Assembly (NCBI GenBank): GCA_949361645.1
Contig: OX442431.1
Span: forward strand, 5,894,473 to 5,958,472
Length of the DNA: 64,000 bases
Source of the DNA: Spongilla lacustris
Taxonomy: Eukaryota > Porifera > Demospongiae > Spongillida > Spongillidae
Direction of reading: 5' to 3'
A model generated the notes under the pieces. The model saw only the letters and a list, made by a program, of their open reading frames with translations, made no database searches and was not told the DNA's origin. This document shows positions 43,940 to 55,303 of the stretch, piece by piece. How positions within the stretch are numbered: the first letter of the stretch is position 1; every line of letters begins with the position of its first letter. A program made the translations under genes and the position numbers.

Positions 43940-43975
<36 letters not shown>

Positions 43976-44039
43976 TAAGTAGGTGAAAAAGATGGTACAG
44001 AATACATTGTAAAAAGAAATGTGCAACTACCGATACTAA

Positions 44040-44350
44040 TTATTATTATTAATAATAATAAATGAACATACACAAGATCAAACTACACTACACTACACTA
44101 CACATAGATGTCCTAAAGAACTACTAACCTGCCCACTATGGCCCAGGATATTGATCTAACTAAACACATGTTCGATTCATTCTGCTGTAGATGTCAAACT
44201 GGACAACTTTCTCTGCACCTGCCTTGCATGCTACACCAAAATGAGATGGTTAGAAAAAGGATAAGAACCTATCCCTCATAATTGCGCAGATGCACTTACC
44301 TGTCAGTCTGAATAGAGTTTTAACAATGGCAATGGGTCTAATGTCATTGA
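44040..44350 (-). pseudogene. Short 5'- and internally-deleted retrotransposon copy
   Basis: Minus-strand pieces read FGVACKAGAEKVVQF-like RT sequence, then jump to the extreme C-terminus (YSRMNRTC region). An AAT tail lies at about 44040-44062. This copy, or its tail, is the likely source of the (TAA)n that received the large element at 40969-43936. Confidence 0.5.
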
Positions 44351-45273
44351 GCAGACTACTTTCCCTGGGATTTTTTTTTACAAATGTTTTTTTTTTTTTT
44401 TTGTTTGTATACTATCTCGTTCTCAGTGCCAGCTTTCCCTCGTCCCAGGCCATCGTTACCGGTGTCGTATATACATATACGTCGTCTGTAGATTTTCATT
44501 TTTTGAATTACAATTATTACCAAAAAAAGAACTTGGTAATTGCTAGCGCATGCGCACTAGCACCTTACCAACCCTATTTTCCACCCCCATTATTTAAATA
44601 GGGCCTGGAAACGAGGCTAGAATCCACTATGATGACATTGGAGGCTCGTGATGTAGTGCTCTGTTTTTTTTAAAAAGCTGATCGTTTGAAACATTGAAGG
44701 CAGCTATGTAGTTAAATATTAATAACTGATATGTGGTAGAAATTAAATTTTTATACATTAAAAGGATCTAACAAATTTTTAATTAAGTTCCAGCAAGTGC
44801 ATGTACTTGTACGCCTGATGTGATGTCACCCTATGAAGTACAGAGAGAGATGCCTTGGGAGTGCTGCTGTCTAAGTACGTGCAGATGTAAATATAAATTC
44901 CTTAGGTGCCTAATAACGATTCCACTAATAGTGTTTTGGAACTGCATGCAGTGCAAACAGCAACAGCTGGGGCAAACAACAGGCAACAACATGGATGAGA
45001 AACTGGAGGAAACCATTATACCCGCTCACAGTACTACATATGAAGCTTTGGTGGTAAATAAAACACCTTTATTATGTTTCTACAAATAGTACACATGTAG
45101 TAGCCAATCAGCTGCAGGCAGGATCGGGACAAGCATGCTATGCACATGGCTGAAAGCTGCTATTCCAATACTATAGGAGCACATCAACCCTTGCCTGAAA
45201 AGTGTGGTTGTAGTGCCATCAGGCAATTAATATACTCACATACCCATGGGTCTTGATAAATCAACACCTTTAC

Positions 45274-45369
45274 CTGTCACGCTCTAGTGTAGTATCAATC
45301 TGGGTTGCTATGGAAACACCATCCCTCTCCAAGGCCTCTCTGCTCAAGCTCATTTTCACATCTTGGCGT
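45274..45369 (-). CDS. Putative single exon of an unrecognised gene
   Basis: 96 bases, open, bounded by a good CAG acceptor and a GTAAAG donor on the minus strand. It encodes a charged helical stretch ([20 protein letters not shown]). The G-rich minisatellite sits in the preceding intron. Helical heptads suggest a coiled-coil or SNARE-like segment, but the family is not recognised. Confidence 0.3.
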
Positions 45370-45380
45370 CTGCAACAGTG

Positions 45381-45900
45381 GGGAGGAGTGGGTGATGGGG
45401 GAGGAGTGGGTGATGGGGGAGGAGTGGGGAGTAGGTGATGGGGAAGGAGTGGGTGATGGTGATGAGGAAGGAGTAGGTGATGGGGAAGGAGTGGGTGATG
45501 GCGATGGTGATGGGGAAGGAGTGGGTGATGGGGGAGGAGTGGGTGATGGGGGAGGAGTAGGTGATGGGGAATGAGTGGGTGATGGGGAAGGAGTGGGTGA
45601 TGGGGGAGGAGTGGGTGATGGGGAAGGAGTGGGTGATGGGGAGGAGTGGGTGATGGGGAGGAGTAGGTGATGGGGAAGGAGTGGGTGATGGTGATGGTGA
45701 TGAGGAAGGAGTGGGTGATGGCGATGGTGATGGGGAAGGAGTGGGTGATGGGGGAGGAGTGGGTGATGGGGGAGGAGTAGGTGATGGGGAATGGGTGGGT
45801 GATGGGGAAGGAGTGGGTGATGGGGGAGGAGTGGGTGATGGGGAAGGAGTGGGTGATGGGAGAGGAGTGGGTGATAGGGTAGGAGTTGGTCATGCGGGTC
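45381..45900. repeat. 18-bp G-rich minisatellite
   Basis: About 28 variant copies of GGGTGATGGGGGAGGAGT, partly with GGTGATGGCGAT interruptions. A duplicated block of about 250 bp is visible within it. All frames stay open across it because the unit is a multiple of three, so I call no gene. Confidence 0.9.
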
Positions 45901-46270
45901 ATGGGAGGAGGAGTTGGTCATGGGAAAGGGTCAGAAAGAGCAAGCTGCTTCCTAGAAAACAATGTCCACCAGCATGCACATGAGTCATGGCTGATGCACT
46001 AGACAAATGTACGTTAACATGTGATACATGACTCAATATGTGTACAATGTACGTTAACATGACGTTGTAATATAGCGAGGTGCTGTTAGCGCACGCAGCT
46101 ACATGCACGTAACTGGGCGCAGCTACGGGAACGTGTATACTGGGCAGTCTCCAGCCAGGGGCAAGCAACTCGATGACACATGCACATGCAAACGTACAAA
46201 TATAGCATATGCTCAAATAGTTAAAAATTTGCCGCACCGCGTATAGATTTCAACCAAGTTTTTCTACCAT

Positions 46271-46440
46271 TACCAAGGGTCACGTGAAGGTTTTGTATGC
46301 ATGATATACTTGACTTCAGACTTTGTGAAGAATTTTTCTTCACGTGAAGGTTTTGTACGTATGATATACTTGATGTCAGACTTTGTGAAGAATTTTTCTT
46401 CGCGTGAAGGTTTTGTACGCCTTTACTTTTCACGTGAAGC
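46271..46440. repeat. Tandem repeat centred on CTTCACGTGAAGG
   Basis: About 2.5 copies of a 61-67 bp unit containing the palindrome CTTCACGTGAAG followed by GTTTTGTA and GTCAGACTTTGTGAAGAAT. A single further TTCACGTGAA lies at about 46738. It is an E-box-like core, with no evidence of regulatory use. Confidence 0.75.
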
Positions 46441-46789
46441 TTTTGTATACATGTATATCAACTCTTATACATGTACATGTATATGTATATACGCGTAAGT
46501 CTCTAGTCTTTTGATTTTTTTTTTTTTTTTAAAGCACGTAACCGTAATTACATATTGTTTAGCGTTTACATAAGGATATATGGTATAGCATTGACTGAAG
46601 GCTTACATAACATAACTTTGCAGCATGTCTGTCATGTACTCATAATAAATATATTTGTATAAGGAACTACAATTCAAAGTTAACGTCGTTGTATTCAGGT
46701 ACAATGTACATGCATGCGTACACGTGTTCACTTTTCTTCACGTGAATATTCACAAAACATGTTCATTGTAAATCTCCTTCGCAAATCGT

Positions 46790-49236
46790 GCATACTATCG
46801 CATTTTGAACTTGACTGGATCGCCAGGTCCAGGAAATAACGTGGTCGCCGTGAATGCGCCTTTGTCCGTTGACGTCATAAACAAGAACACGACCGGATTT
46901 GTCACAGTTAACAACCTGCAAGCTTCAAGTGTTATAAATACTGTCTCCTCTTCCGGAGGAGGAGATATCACATTGGTTCCAAATAATAACTTAACACTAT
47001 TTAATCCAACTCCGAGATCGACGTCTAACGTCGTTTCGAACGCTCCAATAAAAGTTGATAACATAAACCCAAACACGGCAAGTGTGATCACCATGCCTGA
47101 CGTGACCATGGGAAATTCGAACGTTGGTAGCATCACCGGCACCTCTTCTCCATTAACGATTCAAGGAGTACCAGGGCCTGGAAGCAGAGTTAGTATTAGT
47201 AACTTGACTAGCAATCAGGCCATAACTACACCGGGAATAACGCTTCCAGACGGCAGTTCAGAATTGAAAATAAGTGCTGTCGGTGACAACCCGGGTAGCC
47301 AGCAAATCACTCTAGCAGCTGGAACTGCTGGCGTAGTCATACCGTACAATGCACCATTCTACGGCAGTAGGCTAATACCAGCTGGCGGAAACGGCGTGTA
47401 CTTTGATTTACCTAATTCCTTGATTGCACCTGCAGGAACAGGTAGTCAAACTAACAAATTTGGGGCCGATTCAATAGTTACGAACGTGATCAACACTGCT
47501 AGTGGTGACCTATACTTAAGTCCATTAGGAAATGTAAATATTCCGACTAATTCAACTTTAGCGGTAGACAACGTTGGATCACTGCAGCCATTTCCAGAAC
47601 ATTCAAACTAACACATTTGGGGCCGATTCAATAGTTACGAACGTGATCAACACTGCTAGTGGTGACCTATACTTAAGTCCATTAGGAAATGTAAATATTC
47701 CGACTAACTCAACTTGAGCGGTAGACAACGTTGGATCACTGCAACCGATCCAGATAACTCTACGTTTTTCAGGAATGGACTTAGCAGCATTCCGCCCGTT
47801 TTGTTGACCGAGCTGCAAAGCAGCCAAATTTTATGTAGTGATAATTTCTCCATAGGGAGAAATTATCAGTTAAGAGCTGATAACATCATCGATTCAAGCG
47901 ACAGCACCACTGGAATAATAACACTTAATCCAACAAACTCTGTGCAAATCGCCTCTGGTAAACCTCTAAACGTTGACTCCATTAGCACGAGCAACACTGC
48001 AAGTCCTTTAAATTTGTCGTCGGCTAATAACCAGAACATCAACATATTACCAAACGGTAGCGGATCCGTGAATTTCAGCGGTCCAATATTTGCACCACAA
48101 ATCGTGTCGAATGGCATACTCTCCGGAGGAGGCGGCAATGTAGCAGCACCGTTACTCATCAACAGTCCTACGACAATAAACAACAGCCTAGCGGTAAACT
48201 CGATAACACCATACAGCGGCGGCACCATATCGTTGACAGCTGGAAATAGTGGTGTAGTGGGCGGCAATAATCTAACTACCTCCGGAGACACTGGAAACGT
48301 AAACATATCAGGAAACGCTAGTGTTAGCGGAAACGTAACCGTTAACGGAAACATTACTGCAGACAGTGATTTAATTATAAGCAACATATTTCCAATTACT
48401 GGAAACAGCATACAAGTTAACGGCAGTACAACCGTGACTGGAAATTAATGTGATTACAAACAATTTAAGCCCTGAGTCAAGCTGGTGATTATGTCCAAGT
48501 AAACGGAGGTATCAGTACAAGCGGTACTGAGTGTTGTTTCCGGAGGCAATGTAGTTGCTTCAAATATCAGCACGTTGCTTACCGATTTATCACTATCTGG
48601 AAACAATATTAATTTAAACCCAGCATCATCATCGGTAACCATTTCTTCAGGATCTACTTTGAAAGTAGATAACATCACTCAATCAACTTCAACTCAGCCG
48701 TTAACTATCAGTTCAACTAATATATTAAAACTATCTGGAAACAGTGTAAATTTAACAGCGTCTGGAACTAACCAGAATATTAACATAATTACATCTGGAA
48801 CGGGCATTGTCGACATAGTCTCTAGTTCTACTACATGTACTGGAAATTTTAATGCAAACGGCATTCAAAGTATAACAGGAGTTGTAACGCCAGGATTAAG
48901 AGCATCTAGCGGTAATATTTCAGTTGCTTCTCAATTAAATTGTAATAGTGGTATTGCTGTTTCTGGGATTAGTGCTACTGGTACTAACATACCGATAAGC
49001 TCACCAACAGTGTTCAATTCGGGAGCATAATTTAATAATGGTATATCAGTATCTAGTATCAATTCCACTGGTATCACCTGCAGCTATGAATAACGGCATC
49101 ACATTCGGAAACGGGTCTTCAACGATAAATTGGTACTCGGAAGCCACTCTAACTGGCACTTGGATAAACGTATCTGGAACGGTTTCTTCAACGTTTAAAC
49201 TCTGCAGAATAGGTTCAGTCGTGTTTATCAATATAT
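46790..49236 (+). pseudogene. Virus-derived fibre-like repetitive protein gene, broken (5' part)
   Basis: Plus-strand open blocks at 46805-47611, 47714-48448, 48575-49030 and 49038 onward share one composition: Asn/Ser/Thr/Gly-rich short repeats such as NVTVNGNITADSDL, APLSVDVINKN and KPLNVDSISTSN, with almost no Cys, Trp or charged clusters. This is typical of trimeric fibre or adhesin shafts in Polinton-like and giant viruses. The blocks lie in different frames. The first has no ATG (it begins after a TAA), so the 5' end is missing. A 141-bp segment is duplicated with a period of 157 bp (about 47446-47588 and 47603-47743), which shifts the frame and adds a TGA. A C-terminal globular part (GNGSSTINWYSEATLTGTWI) precedes the point where the BEL/Pao element interrupts it at 49237. 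The role is inferred from composition and neighbours. Confidence 0.6.
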
Positions 49237-49408
49237 TGTCGGATATTAGTCCTAAGATTATTCATATGCTAATACATGTAATTGGATTCGTGCACGTGAG
49301 TATTATTATTGCGTTGGCGTTTGAGAACGGTCGAGTGCGCGGTGGAAAGAACGCTTGGAATCTACTAGAATCGCTCGTCGTATAGTCCCGAATAAGAAAT
49401 ATTCTACT
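49237..49408 (+). repeat. 5' LTR of the BEL/Pao element
   Basis: 172 bp. It is aligned to the 3' LTR over its full length and carries an extra ACATGT at about 49274-49279. Confidence 0.92.
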
Positions 49409-49451
49409 TGGTCCTTCGAGCCGGGAACAAATTGAGACACGAGCACTGAAA

Positions 49452-51395
49452 ATGGCAGATTCGGAACTGGTGTTAAAGAAGAAGAGAATCCGCGCGGGAC
49501 ATAAGGGGTCTCTCAAACGCATCCTCACGGAGGTGAAGGAGATGTTGGGGTCACCGAGAGAGCACTCCGCGAAACTTGGCAAACAGCTACAGACGCTGAA
49601 GGAAAAAAGAGAGACTGTATCCAAGCTGGACGCAGAGATCGTGGACGGACTGAAGGAGGAGGAAGAAATAATTGACGAGATAATGCAAGCCGATGCATAC
49701 CGTGAGGGGATTGATATGGCAATCCTAGATATTCAAGACGCCTTGTCTGGACTTGACATCGCGAGGAAGGCGGTCTTGCAGCCTGCTGACAAAGAGACAC
49801 GTGTGCATCAGCAACAAGGTGATGCAGTTGGGCATAATGTTCCCTCTGTACCAGAGGCTTCAACAACAGATCCTGTTCCTCCTACGAACTCCACACCGAG
49901 TGCAGAAGTGACAACACCTGCTTCAGATCCTCAGACTCAGGCTAGTGTGCCATCAAGAGCAATTGGACGAGTAAAACTCCCAAAGTTATCACTGAGAAGG
50001 TTCAACAACGATCTGACATCGTGGACACCTTTCTGGGAATCCTTCAAATCGTCCATTCATGAGAACGATGAAATTACATCGATTAACAAGTTCAATTACC
50101 TGAACTCCTTGCTGGAAGGTTCTGCTGCCGCAGCAATAGCAGGCCTCACGCTTAGTGAAGCGAACTATAATGAGGCTGTGACCATACTGACCAAACGGTT
50201 TGGTAATCGTCAGCAAATCGTCACTAAACATATGGATGCACTGATGGGTCTGGAGGCTGTAACGTCAAACCACAACCTAAAGGGGCTGCGGCAGTTGTAC
50301 GACTTGGTGGAAACACACACAAGGAGCCTGCGTTCACTTGGAATTCCGTCAACTTCCTACGGGAGTCTACTGTCGTCGGTTGTCATGAATAAACTTCCCC
50401 AAGAAATTCGCGTGTCAATCAGTAAGGAGGTTACAGGTGAAGATCTGGATCTGGACGCGATCATGAAGGTTGTGGAGAAGGAGATAAGTGCGAGGGAACG
50501 AGCAACTGCAACTGTGACTGTGACATCACCTGTAAGGAAGCAGCCCAGAGAAGGTTCAGTGACTGCATCGGCATTGCTGTCCAACAACTCTTCTATTGCT
50601 TGCTCATTTTGCAGTCAACCTCATCCATCTTCTGATTGTGGAAGTGTGACAGACGTTGGAGAGAGGAAGCGGATGTTAGTTAAGGCTGGAAGGTGTTACA
50701 ATTGCTTGAAGAAGGGCCACATAGGAAGGGATTGTCGGTCGCCAAGCAAGTGTTCAAACTGTGGAGGAAGACACCATTTGAGCATCTGTTCCAGACCTAA
50801 AACCAATAAACCACAAGACGCAACCCGAGCAAGTCAACAGACAGTTCGAAATGCTGCTCCTACTGGCCAAGTACGAGCCAACAATGAACCAACTGGATCC
50901 AACGGGCGACCGTCAGCTGTTGTCTCCATGTACGTCAGCACGAAGACACCAGTACTGTTACAGACTGCGTGCGTTAGGGTCAAGGCTCCTGACAAACTAA
51001 CCCCTGTGATTCAAACTAGGGTCTTGCTGGATAGCGGAAGCCAAAGGTCTTACATCTCGAGCAAGTTATGCAATCAGCTAGGACTTAAGGAGAATAGCAA
51101 GGAAACCTTACTAGTGAAAACATTTGCTGCTGATGAAGGGAAGATTCAGGTGTGCAGTTTAGTTGACCTCAGTGTGAGGACAAGAGGTGGACTAGACATG
51201 TGTTTATCTCTGCTGTCAATTCCAACCATCTGTGAGCCGCTAACAGGACAGCCTATCAATTATGCTACCAGCCGATTCCAGTATTTGTCTGGACTAGACC
51301 TTGCTGACTCGAGTGATGGGAAGGACTGCCTGGAAGTGGGTGTCCTAATAAGAGTGGACCAATACTGGAAGATTGTCACAGGGAAGGTCGTGTAG
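49452..51395 (+). CDS. BEL/Pao gag and protease part
   Basis: 647 residues from ATG to an in-frame TAG. Residues about 1-115 form a highly charged coiled coil. From about residue 175 (KLPKLSLRRFNNDLTSWTPF) comes the DUF1759 capsid-like domain of BEL/Pao Gag. From about 390 to 455 there are Cys/His clusters, including the CCHC knuckle CYNCLKKGHIGRDC. From about residue 524 (LLDSGSQRSYIS) there is a retropepsin-like aspartic protease of the DUF1758 type, with the D-S-G active-site triad. In functional elements the same frame continues into RT. Here the TAG at 51393 and further stops before 51635 interrupt the polyprotein. Confidence 0.92.
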   Translation: MADSELVLKKKRIRAGHKGSLKRILTEVKEMLGSPREHSAKLGKQLQTLKEKRETVSKLDAEIVDGLKEEEEIIDEIMQADAYREGIDMAILDIQDALSGLDIARKAVLQPADKETRVHQQQGDAVGHNVPSVPEASTTDPVPPTNSTPSAEVTTPASDPQTQASVPSRAIGRVKLPKLSLRRFNNDLTSWTPFWESFKSSIHENDEITSINKFNYLNSLLEGSAAAAIAGLTLSEANYNEAVTILTKRFGNRQQIVTKHMDALMGLEAVTSNHNLKGLRQLYDLVETHTRSLRSLGIPSTSYGSLLSSVVMNKLPQEIRVSISKEVTGEDLDLDAIMKVVEKEISARERATATVTVTSPVRKQPREGSVTASALLSNNSSIACSFCSQPHPSSDCGSVTDVGERKRMLVKAGRCYNCLKKGHIGRDCRSPSKCSNCGGRHHLSICSRPKTNKPQDATRASQQTVRNAAPTGQVRANNEPTGSNGRPSAVVSMYVSTKTPVLLQTACVRVKAPDKLTPVIQTRVLLDSGSQRSYISSKLCNQLGLKENSKETLLVKTFAADEGKIQVCSLVDLSVRTRGGLDMCLSLLSIPTICEPLTGQPINYATSRFQYLSGLDLADSSDGKDCLEVGVLIRVDQYWKIVTGKVV

Positions 51396-54300
51396 GGCAT
51401 AGCTGGTCCTACTGCAATCGAAACAGCATTTGGATGGGTCTTATCTGGTCCTGTACTAGGTCTCACCCTTGAACCAACTGTGACTTGTTAGAGCACTGTT
51501 CACATGATGAAGGTGGATGCATCTATTTGTTTGGTTTAGTAAGAAATTGCGAATCTAGAAAATCGACTACAAGCATTTTGGGACCTCGAGACACTGGGGA
51601 TTAAAGAATGCGAGACTTCTGTCTACGACAACTTCATGGAAAGCGTATCATTCAACAATGGTCGTTACTGTGTTCGACTTCCCTGGAAATCACCCCGTGT
51701 TTTGCTCCCAGACAACTTTGACCTAAGCCAAAAACGTCTATTCAATCTACTGAAGAGGCTTAGGCAAACACCACACATCTTGACACAATACGATGAGATC
51801 ATTCAAGAACAGATCAGACGAGGCATAGTAGAGGTGGTCGATCCCTCTGACATTGGATCAATGGGAATAACACATTATCTCCCTCATCATGCGTGATTAA
51901 GGAAGAAAAGCAGACAAGCAAAGTGCGCATTGTTTACGATGCGTCCGCAAGGAGCAATGGGCCGTCTCTCAATGATTGCCTATATGCAGGGCCTACCTTT
52001 GGGCAAAACATTATGGACATACTCCTGCGGTTCCGTATTCACCGGGTAGCTGTGATTGCTGATATAGAGAAGGCTTTCCTCATGGTATCTGTTTCTGAGG
52101 AAGATCGTGACGCCCTGAGGTTTCTATGGATCCACGACATCAACGCACAGCTTCCAAGATTGGTCATCATGCGCTTCACTCGGGTGGTATTTGGAGTGTC
52201 TGCCAGTCCCTTTCTGCTTAATGCGACGATAAGAAGGCACGTTGAGAAGTACAGAGATGAAGAACCCCTGTTCGTAGATAAATTCAATTGATCTATCTAT
52301 GTGGATGACCTCATCTTTGGGGCTAAGACTGAAGGTGAAGCATTGGAACTGTTCACGAAAGCAAAACTATGCTTAGACAAGGCAGGATTTACGCTTCGAA
52401 AGTTTGTATCGAACTCTTTGAATCTTCAGACTCGTGTGTCACCTCAAGAACACCAGGCACAAGTACCTGACAGGGTGTCAGTAGCATGTGAGGATGAATC
52501 TTACACAAAGAATACCTTGGGGGAAAGGCTGAATCATCCAGAATATATCAAGGTGCTTGGAGTGAAGTGGAAGCCAATGGACGATACACTCATATGTGAT
52601 CTCAGTAACCTCTACCAGGCTGCATCCGAGCTGAAACCCACAAAACGGAATGTCATTGGACTTTCGGCAAGAGTCTATGATCCACTGGGGTTTCTGTCAC
52701 CCTTGACAGTATGTTTCAAGCTGCTGTTTCAGGACATCTGTGTGGCCAAGCTGAACTGGGACGATGACTTGGAAGGAGATCTGCTGAAGAGATGGAAGGG
52801 CTTGATACTGCAGATGAGAGAGCCTCTACTTCTACGCATACCAAGATGCTATTTCAAGGGTATGGGTGAACCTCTGTCATGCAGTCTTGTTGGATTCTGC
52901 GATGCATCAGCTAGGGCCTACGCAGCGGTTGTGTATATGAACATAGTGTCGTCTGAGGGATGCGTTACTAGGTTTGTTGCTTCAAAAACCCGAGTAGCTC
53001 CTCTTAGTGCGCAAACCATTCCGAGACTAGAACTGCTAGCTGCTCTCTTGTTGGCCAGACTCCTCTCAAGTGTCACAAGTGCACTGGAACCAGAACAACC
53101 ATTGAGGGAACCACTGTCTTTTACAGACTCCAAGATCGCACTCTGTTGGATAAGGGGTTTTGATAAAGAATGGAAACAATTCGTGGAAAACCGAGTAAGG
53201 GAGATCCGTTCTCTAGTACCGGTTAAATGTTGGTATCACTGTGCAGGAAATGTCAATCCAGCTGATCTTCCATCAAAGGGAGCAGACCTTTCAGAGTTAG
53301 GTACATGTATACCTGAGTCATGGCTGACTCAACCTCCTGGACTCTGCGAACCTGAGCATGAAACCAGTGAAATTGATTCTTGCAGTTCAGAAGCGAGCGC
53401 AATGGAGCTGAAAATTGGAAGCAGACCAACATCACAGAACGCGCACAGTTTGATGGTACAAGAACTCTGTCAGTTTGACTCAGTCATTCGCTGTGAAGAC
53501 TTCAGCACCCTCAGGAGGCTCGTCAGAGTAACAGCCTATGTTCAGAAGTTCGTTGCCCTTCTAAGATCCAAGACCAGGGGTGTTTCACAACATGTGACGA
53601 CCACTCTGGTAGCGGGTGACTTGGCAAGGGCAGAACAACTTTGGGTCAAACTGTCGCAGAAGCAGCTGCCGAAACACAGCAAGTTTGAAGCTTGGCAGCA
53701 GCAATTTGGGTTATACTGTGATACTGACGGCATCTGGAGATGTCGTGGGAGACTGAGTAACGCACAGCTAACTGAATGCACAAAGCATCCAATCCTTCTG
53801 GACAAGAAGCATCATTTCACGTGGTTGGTGGTTCGAGATTGCCATTCTAGAGTGATGCACAATGGAGTCAAGGAGACTTTCACAGAATTAAGGTCTAGAT
53901 ATTGGGTCGTTCAGGGACGGCAGTTCGTGAGAAAGCTCCTATATGAATGCAGGATTTGTAGGAGACATAGCTCCAAACCACTCACTGGCCCACCTCCTCC
54001 TTCGTTGCCTGATTTTCGTGTCCAGTCTTCGCCACCGTTCATGGTAACAGGGGTTGATTATGCAGGACCACTGTACTTGAAGAGTGGTGAGAAGGTTTGG
54101 TTCAGTTTGTTTACCTGTTGTGCAGTGAGGGCAGTTCATCTAGAGCTTGTTCCAGACTTGACGGCTAAGGCCTTTATATGCTGTCTGAAGCGGTTTTCTG
54201 GCAGATGTGGAATCCCACAGAGATTGGTGTCAGACAATAGCAAAACCTTCAGATCAGCAAGCAGGATCCTGTCGACTCTGAAAGGGGCACCTGAAGTGCA

Positions 54301-55099
54301 ACAATATCTCAGGGACTCACACATCGAATGGTCCTTTATTCTAGAAAAGGCACCATGGTGGGGTGGATTTTACGAAAGACTCATTCAGTCAGTGAAAAGA
54401 TGCCTGAGGAAGGTTATAGGGAAGGCCAAACTGTCATATGACGAGCTGATGACTACTTTGGTTGAAGTGGAGGCCACCCTCAACTCTCGTCCAATATCCT
54501 ACCTCTCATCAGAGGACTTTGAGGAGCCGTTAACACCCTCTCATTTACTAATAGGTCGACGTGTCATCACTCTACCTGATGTGGTGGTTATGCGTGAAGA
54601 GGACCCTGATTTCAAGGACACAGACACTAGAGTGGACCTGAATAGACGCATGCGATATCTGAGTCAGGTCATGGTAACGTTTTGGAAGAGATGGAGATCC
54701 GAGTATCTTACTGCGATCAGGGAGCGTCATGCATACGATCCAGGTCTAGGGAAGCCGCAGAGCAAGGTTGTGGTTGGAGATGTTGTTCTCATCTACGATC
54801 CAGACCGACCCCGAACTTTTTGGCGAATGGGTAAGGTTGAGACACTGTTAGAGAGTGCAGATGGAGCAGTGAGGGGAGCGTCCCTGCGAGTTATGTCCGG
54901 TTCCAAGTCTGCAGTACTACGTTGACCCATTCAACACCTCTATCCTCTGGAAAGTGCACCTCAGGTGTCTGATACTGAGAGGGAACCAGAGACTACTTCC
55001 AGTAGTCACAGCATGGAGCCAGTTGTTAGCAGCAGAAGATCAAACCCTCCCAGAGTTGCCGCTCAGCTAGCAAGATATAGGATTGAAGAACAGTTGTAG
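51396..55099 (+). pseudogene. BEL/Pao pol: RT, RNase H, integrase, with lesions
   Basis: Pieces: 51396-51635 (several stops), 51636-51896, a frameshift at about 51893, 51893-52291 (KVRIVYDASARSNGPSLNDC), an in-frame TGA at 52289-52291 immediately before the RT catalytic YVDDL (about 52298), then 52301-54925. The last piece holds the A17-type region, RNase H (DASARAYAAVVY), the integrase HHCC finger and a D,D-35-E core (GVDYAGPLYLKSGEK, VSDNSKTF, APWWGGFYERL), and a DUF5641-like C-terminus (GDVVLIYDPDRPRTFWRMGK). A TGA at 54923-54925 precedes a further in-frame stretch to TAG at about 55099. The RNase H and integrase motifs themselves look complete. The element is non-autonomous now. Confidence 0.92.
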
Positions 55100-55137
55100 G
55101 ACTTCCTGTTGACTAGTGTAACTAGTCAAGGGGGGAG

Positions 55138-55303
55138 TGTCGGATATTAGTCCTAAGATTATTCATATGCTAATAATTGGATTCGTGCACGTGAGTATTA
55201 TTATTGAGTTGGCGTTTGAGAACGGTCGAGTGCGTGGCGGAAAGAACGTTTAGAATCTACCAGAATCGCTCGTGGTATAGTCCCGAATAAGAAATATTCT
55301 ACA
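55138..55303 (+). repeat. 3' LTR of the BEL/Pao element
   Basis: 166 bp, TGTCGG...CTACA, preceded by the polypurine tract and followed by the TATAT duplication. Confidence 0.92.

Larger units (their letters stand above)
44360..46790. other. Mostly repeats and unassigned sequence
   Basis: The main feature is the G-rich minisatellite at 45381-45900. A possible minus-strand exon lies at 45274-45369, and CACGTG-centred repeats lie at 46271-46440. The frame at 44820-45089 has no recognised domain. Confidence 0.4.
49237..55303 (+). mobile_element. BEL/Pao LTR retrotransposon inserted in the fibre gene
   Basis: Total 6067 bp, with the 5-bp target duplication TATAT on both sides (49232-49236 and 55304-55308). 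LTRs begin TGTCGGATATTAG and the 3' copy ends CTACA. A primer-binding-like TGGTCCTTCGAGCCGGGA lies right after the 5' LTR, and a polypurine tract AAGGGGGGAG precedes the 3' LTR. The LTRs differ by a 6-bp indel and about eight substitutions, so the insertion is not recent. Confidence 0.95.

Noticed and set aside
45270..45983. Long His/Pro/Ser- or Gly/Asp-rich frames
   Set aside because: An 18-bp minisatellite open on both strands. Only 45274-45369 has splice-site support.
47866..48411. 181-codon minus-strand frame opposite the fibre gene
   Set aside because: Antisense shadow of Asn/Ser/Gly-rich repeats, with no independent features.
49237..55303. Retrovirus-like envelope gene in the LTR element
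   Set aside because: After the integrase and its DUF5641-like end only about 35 codons-equivalent of spacer and the polypurine tract precede the 3' LTR; no envelope-type frame exists.
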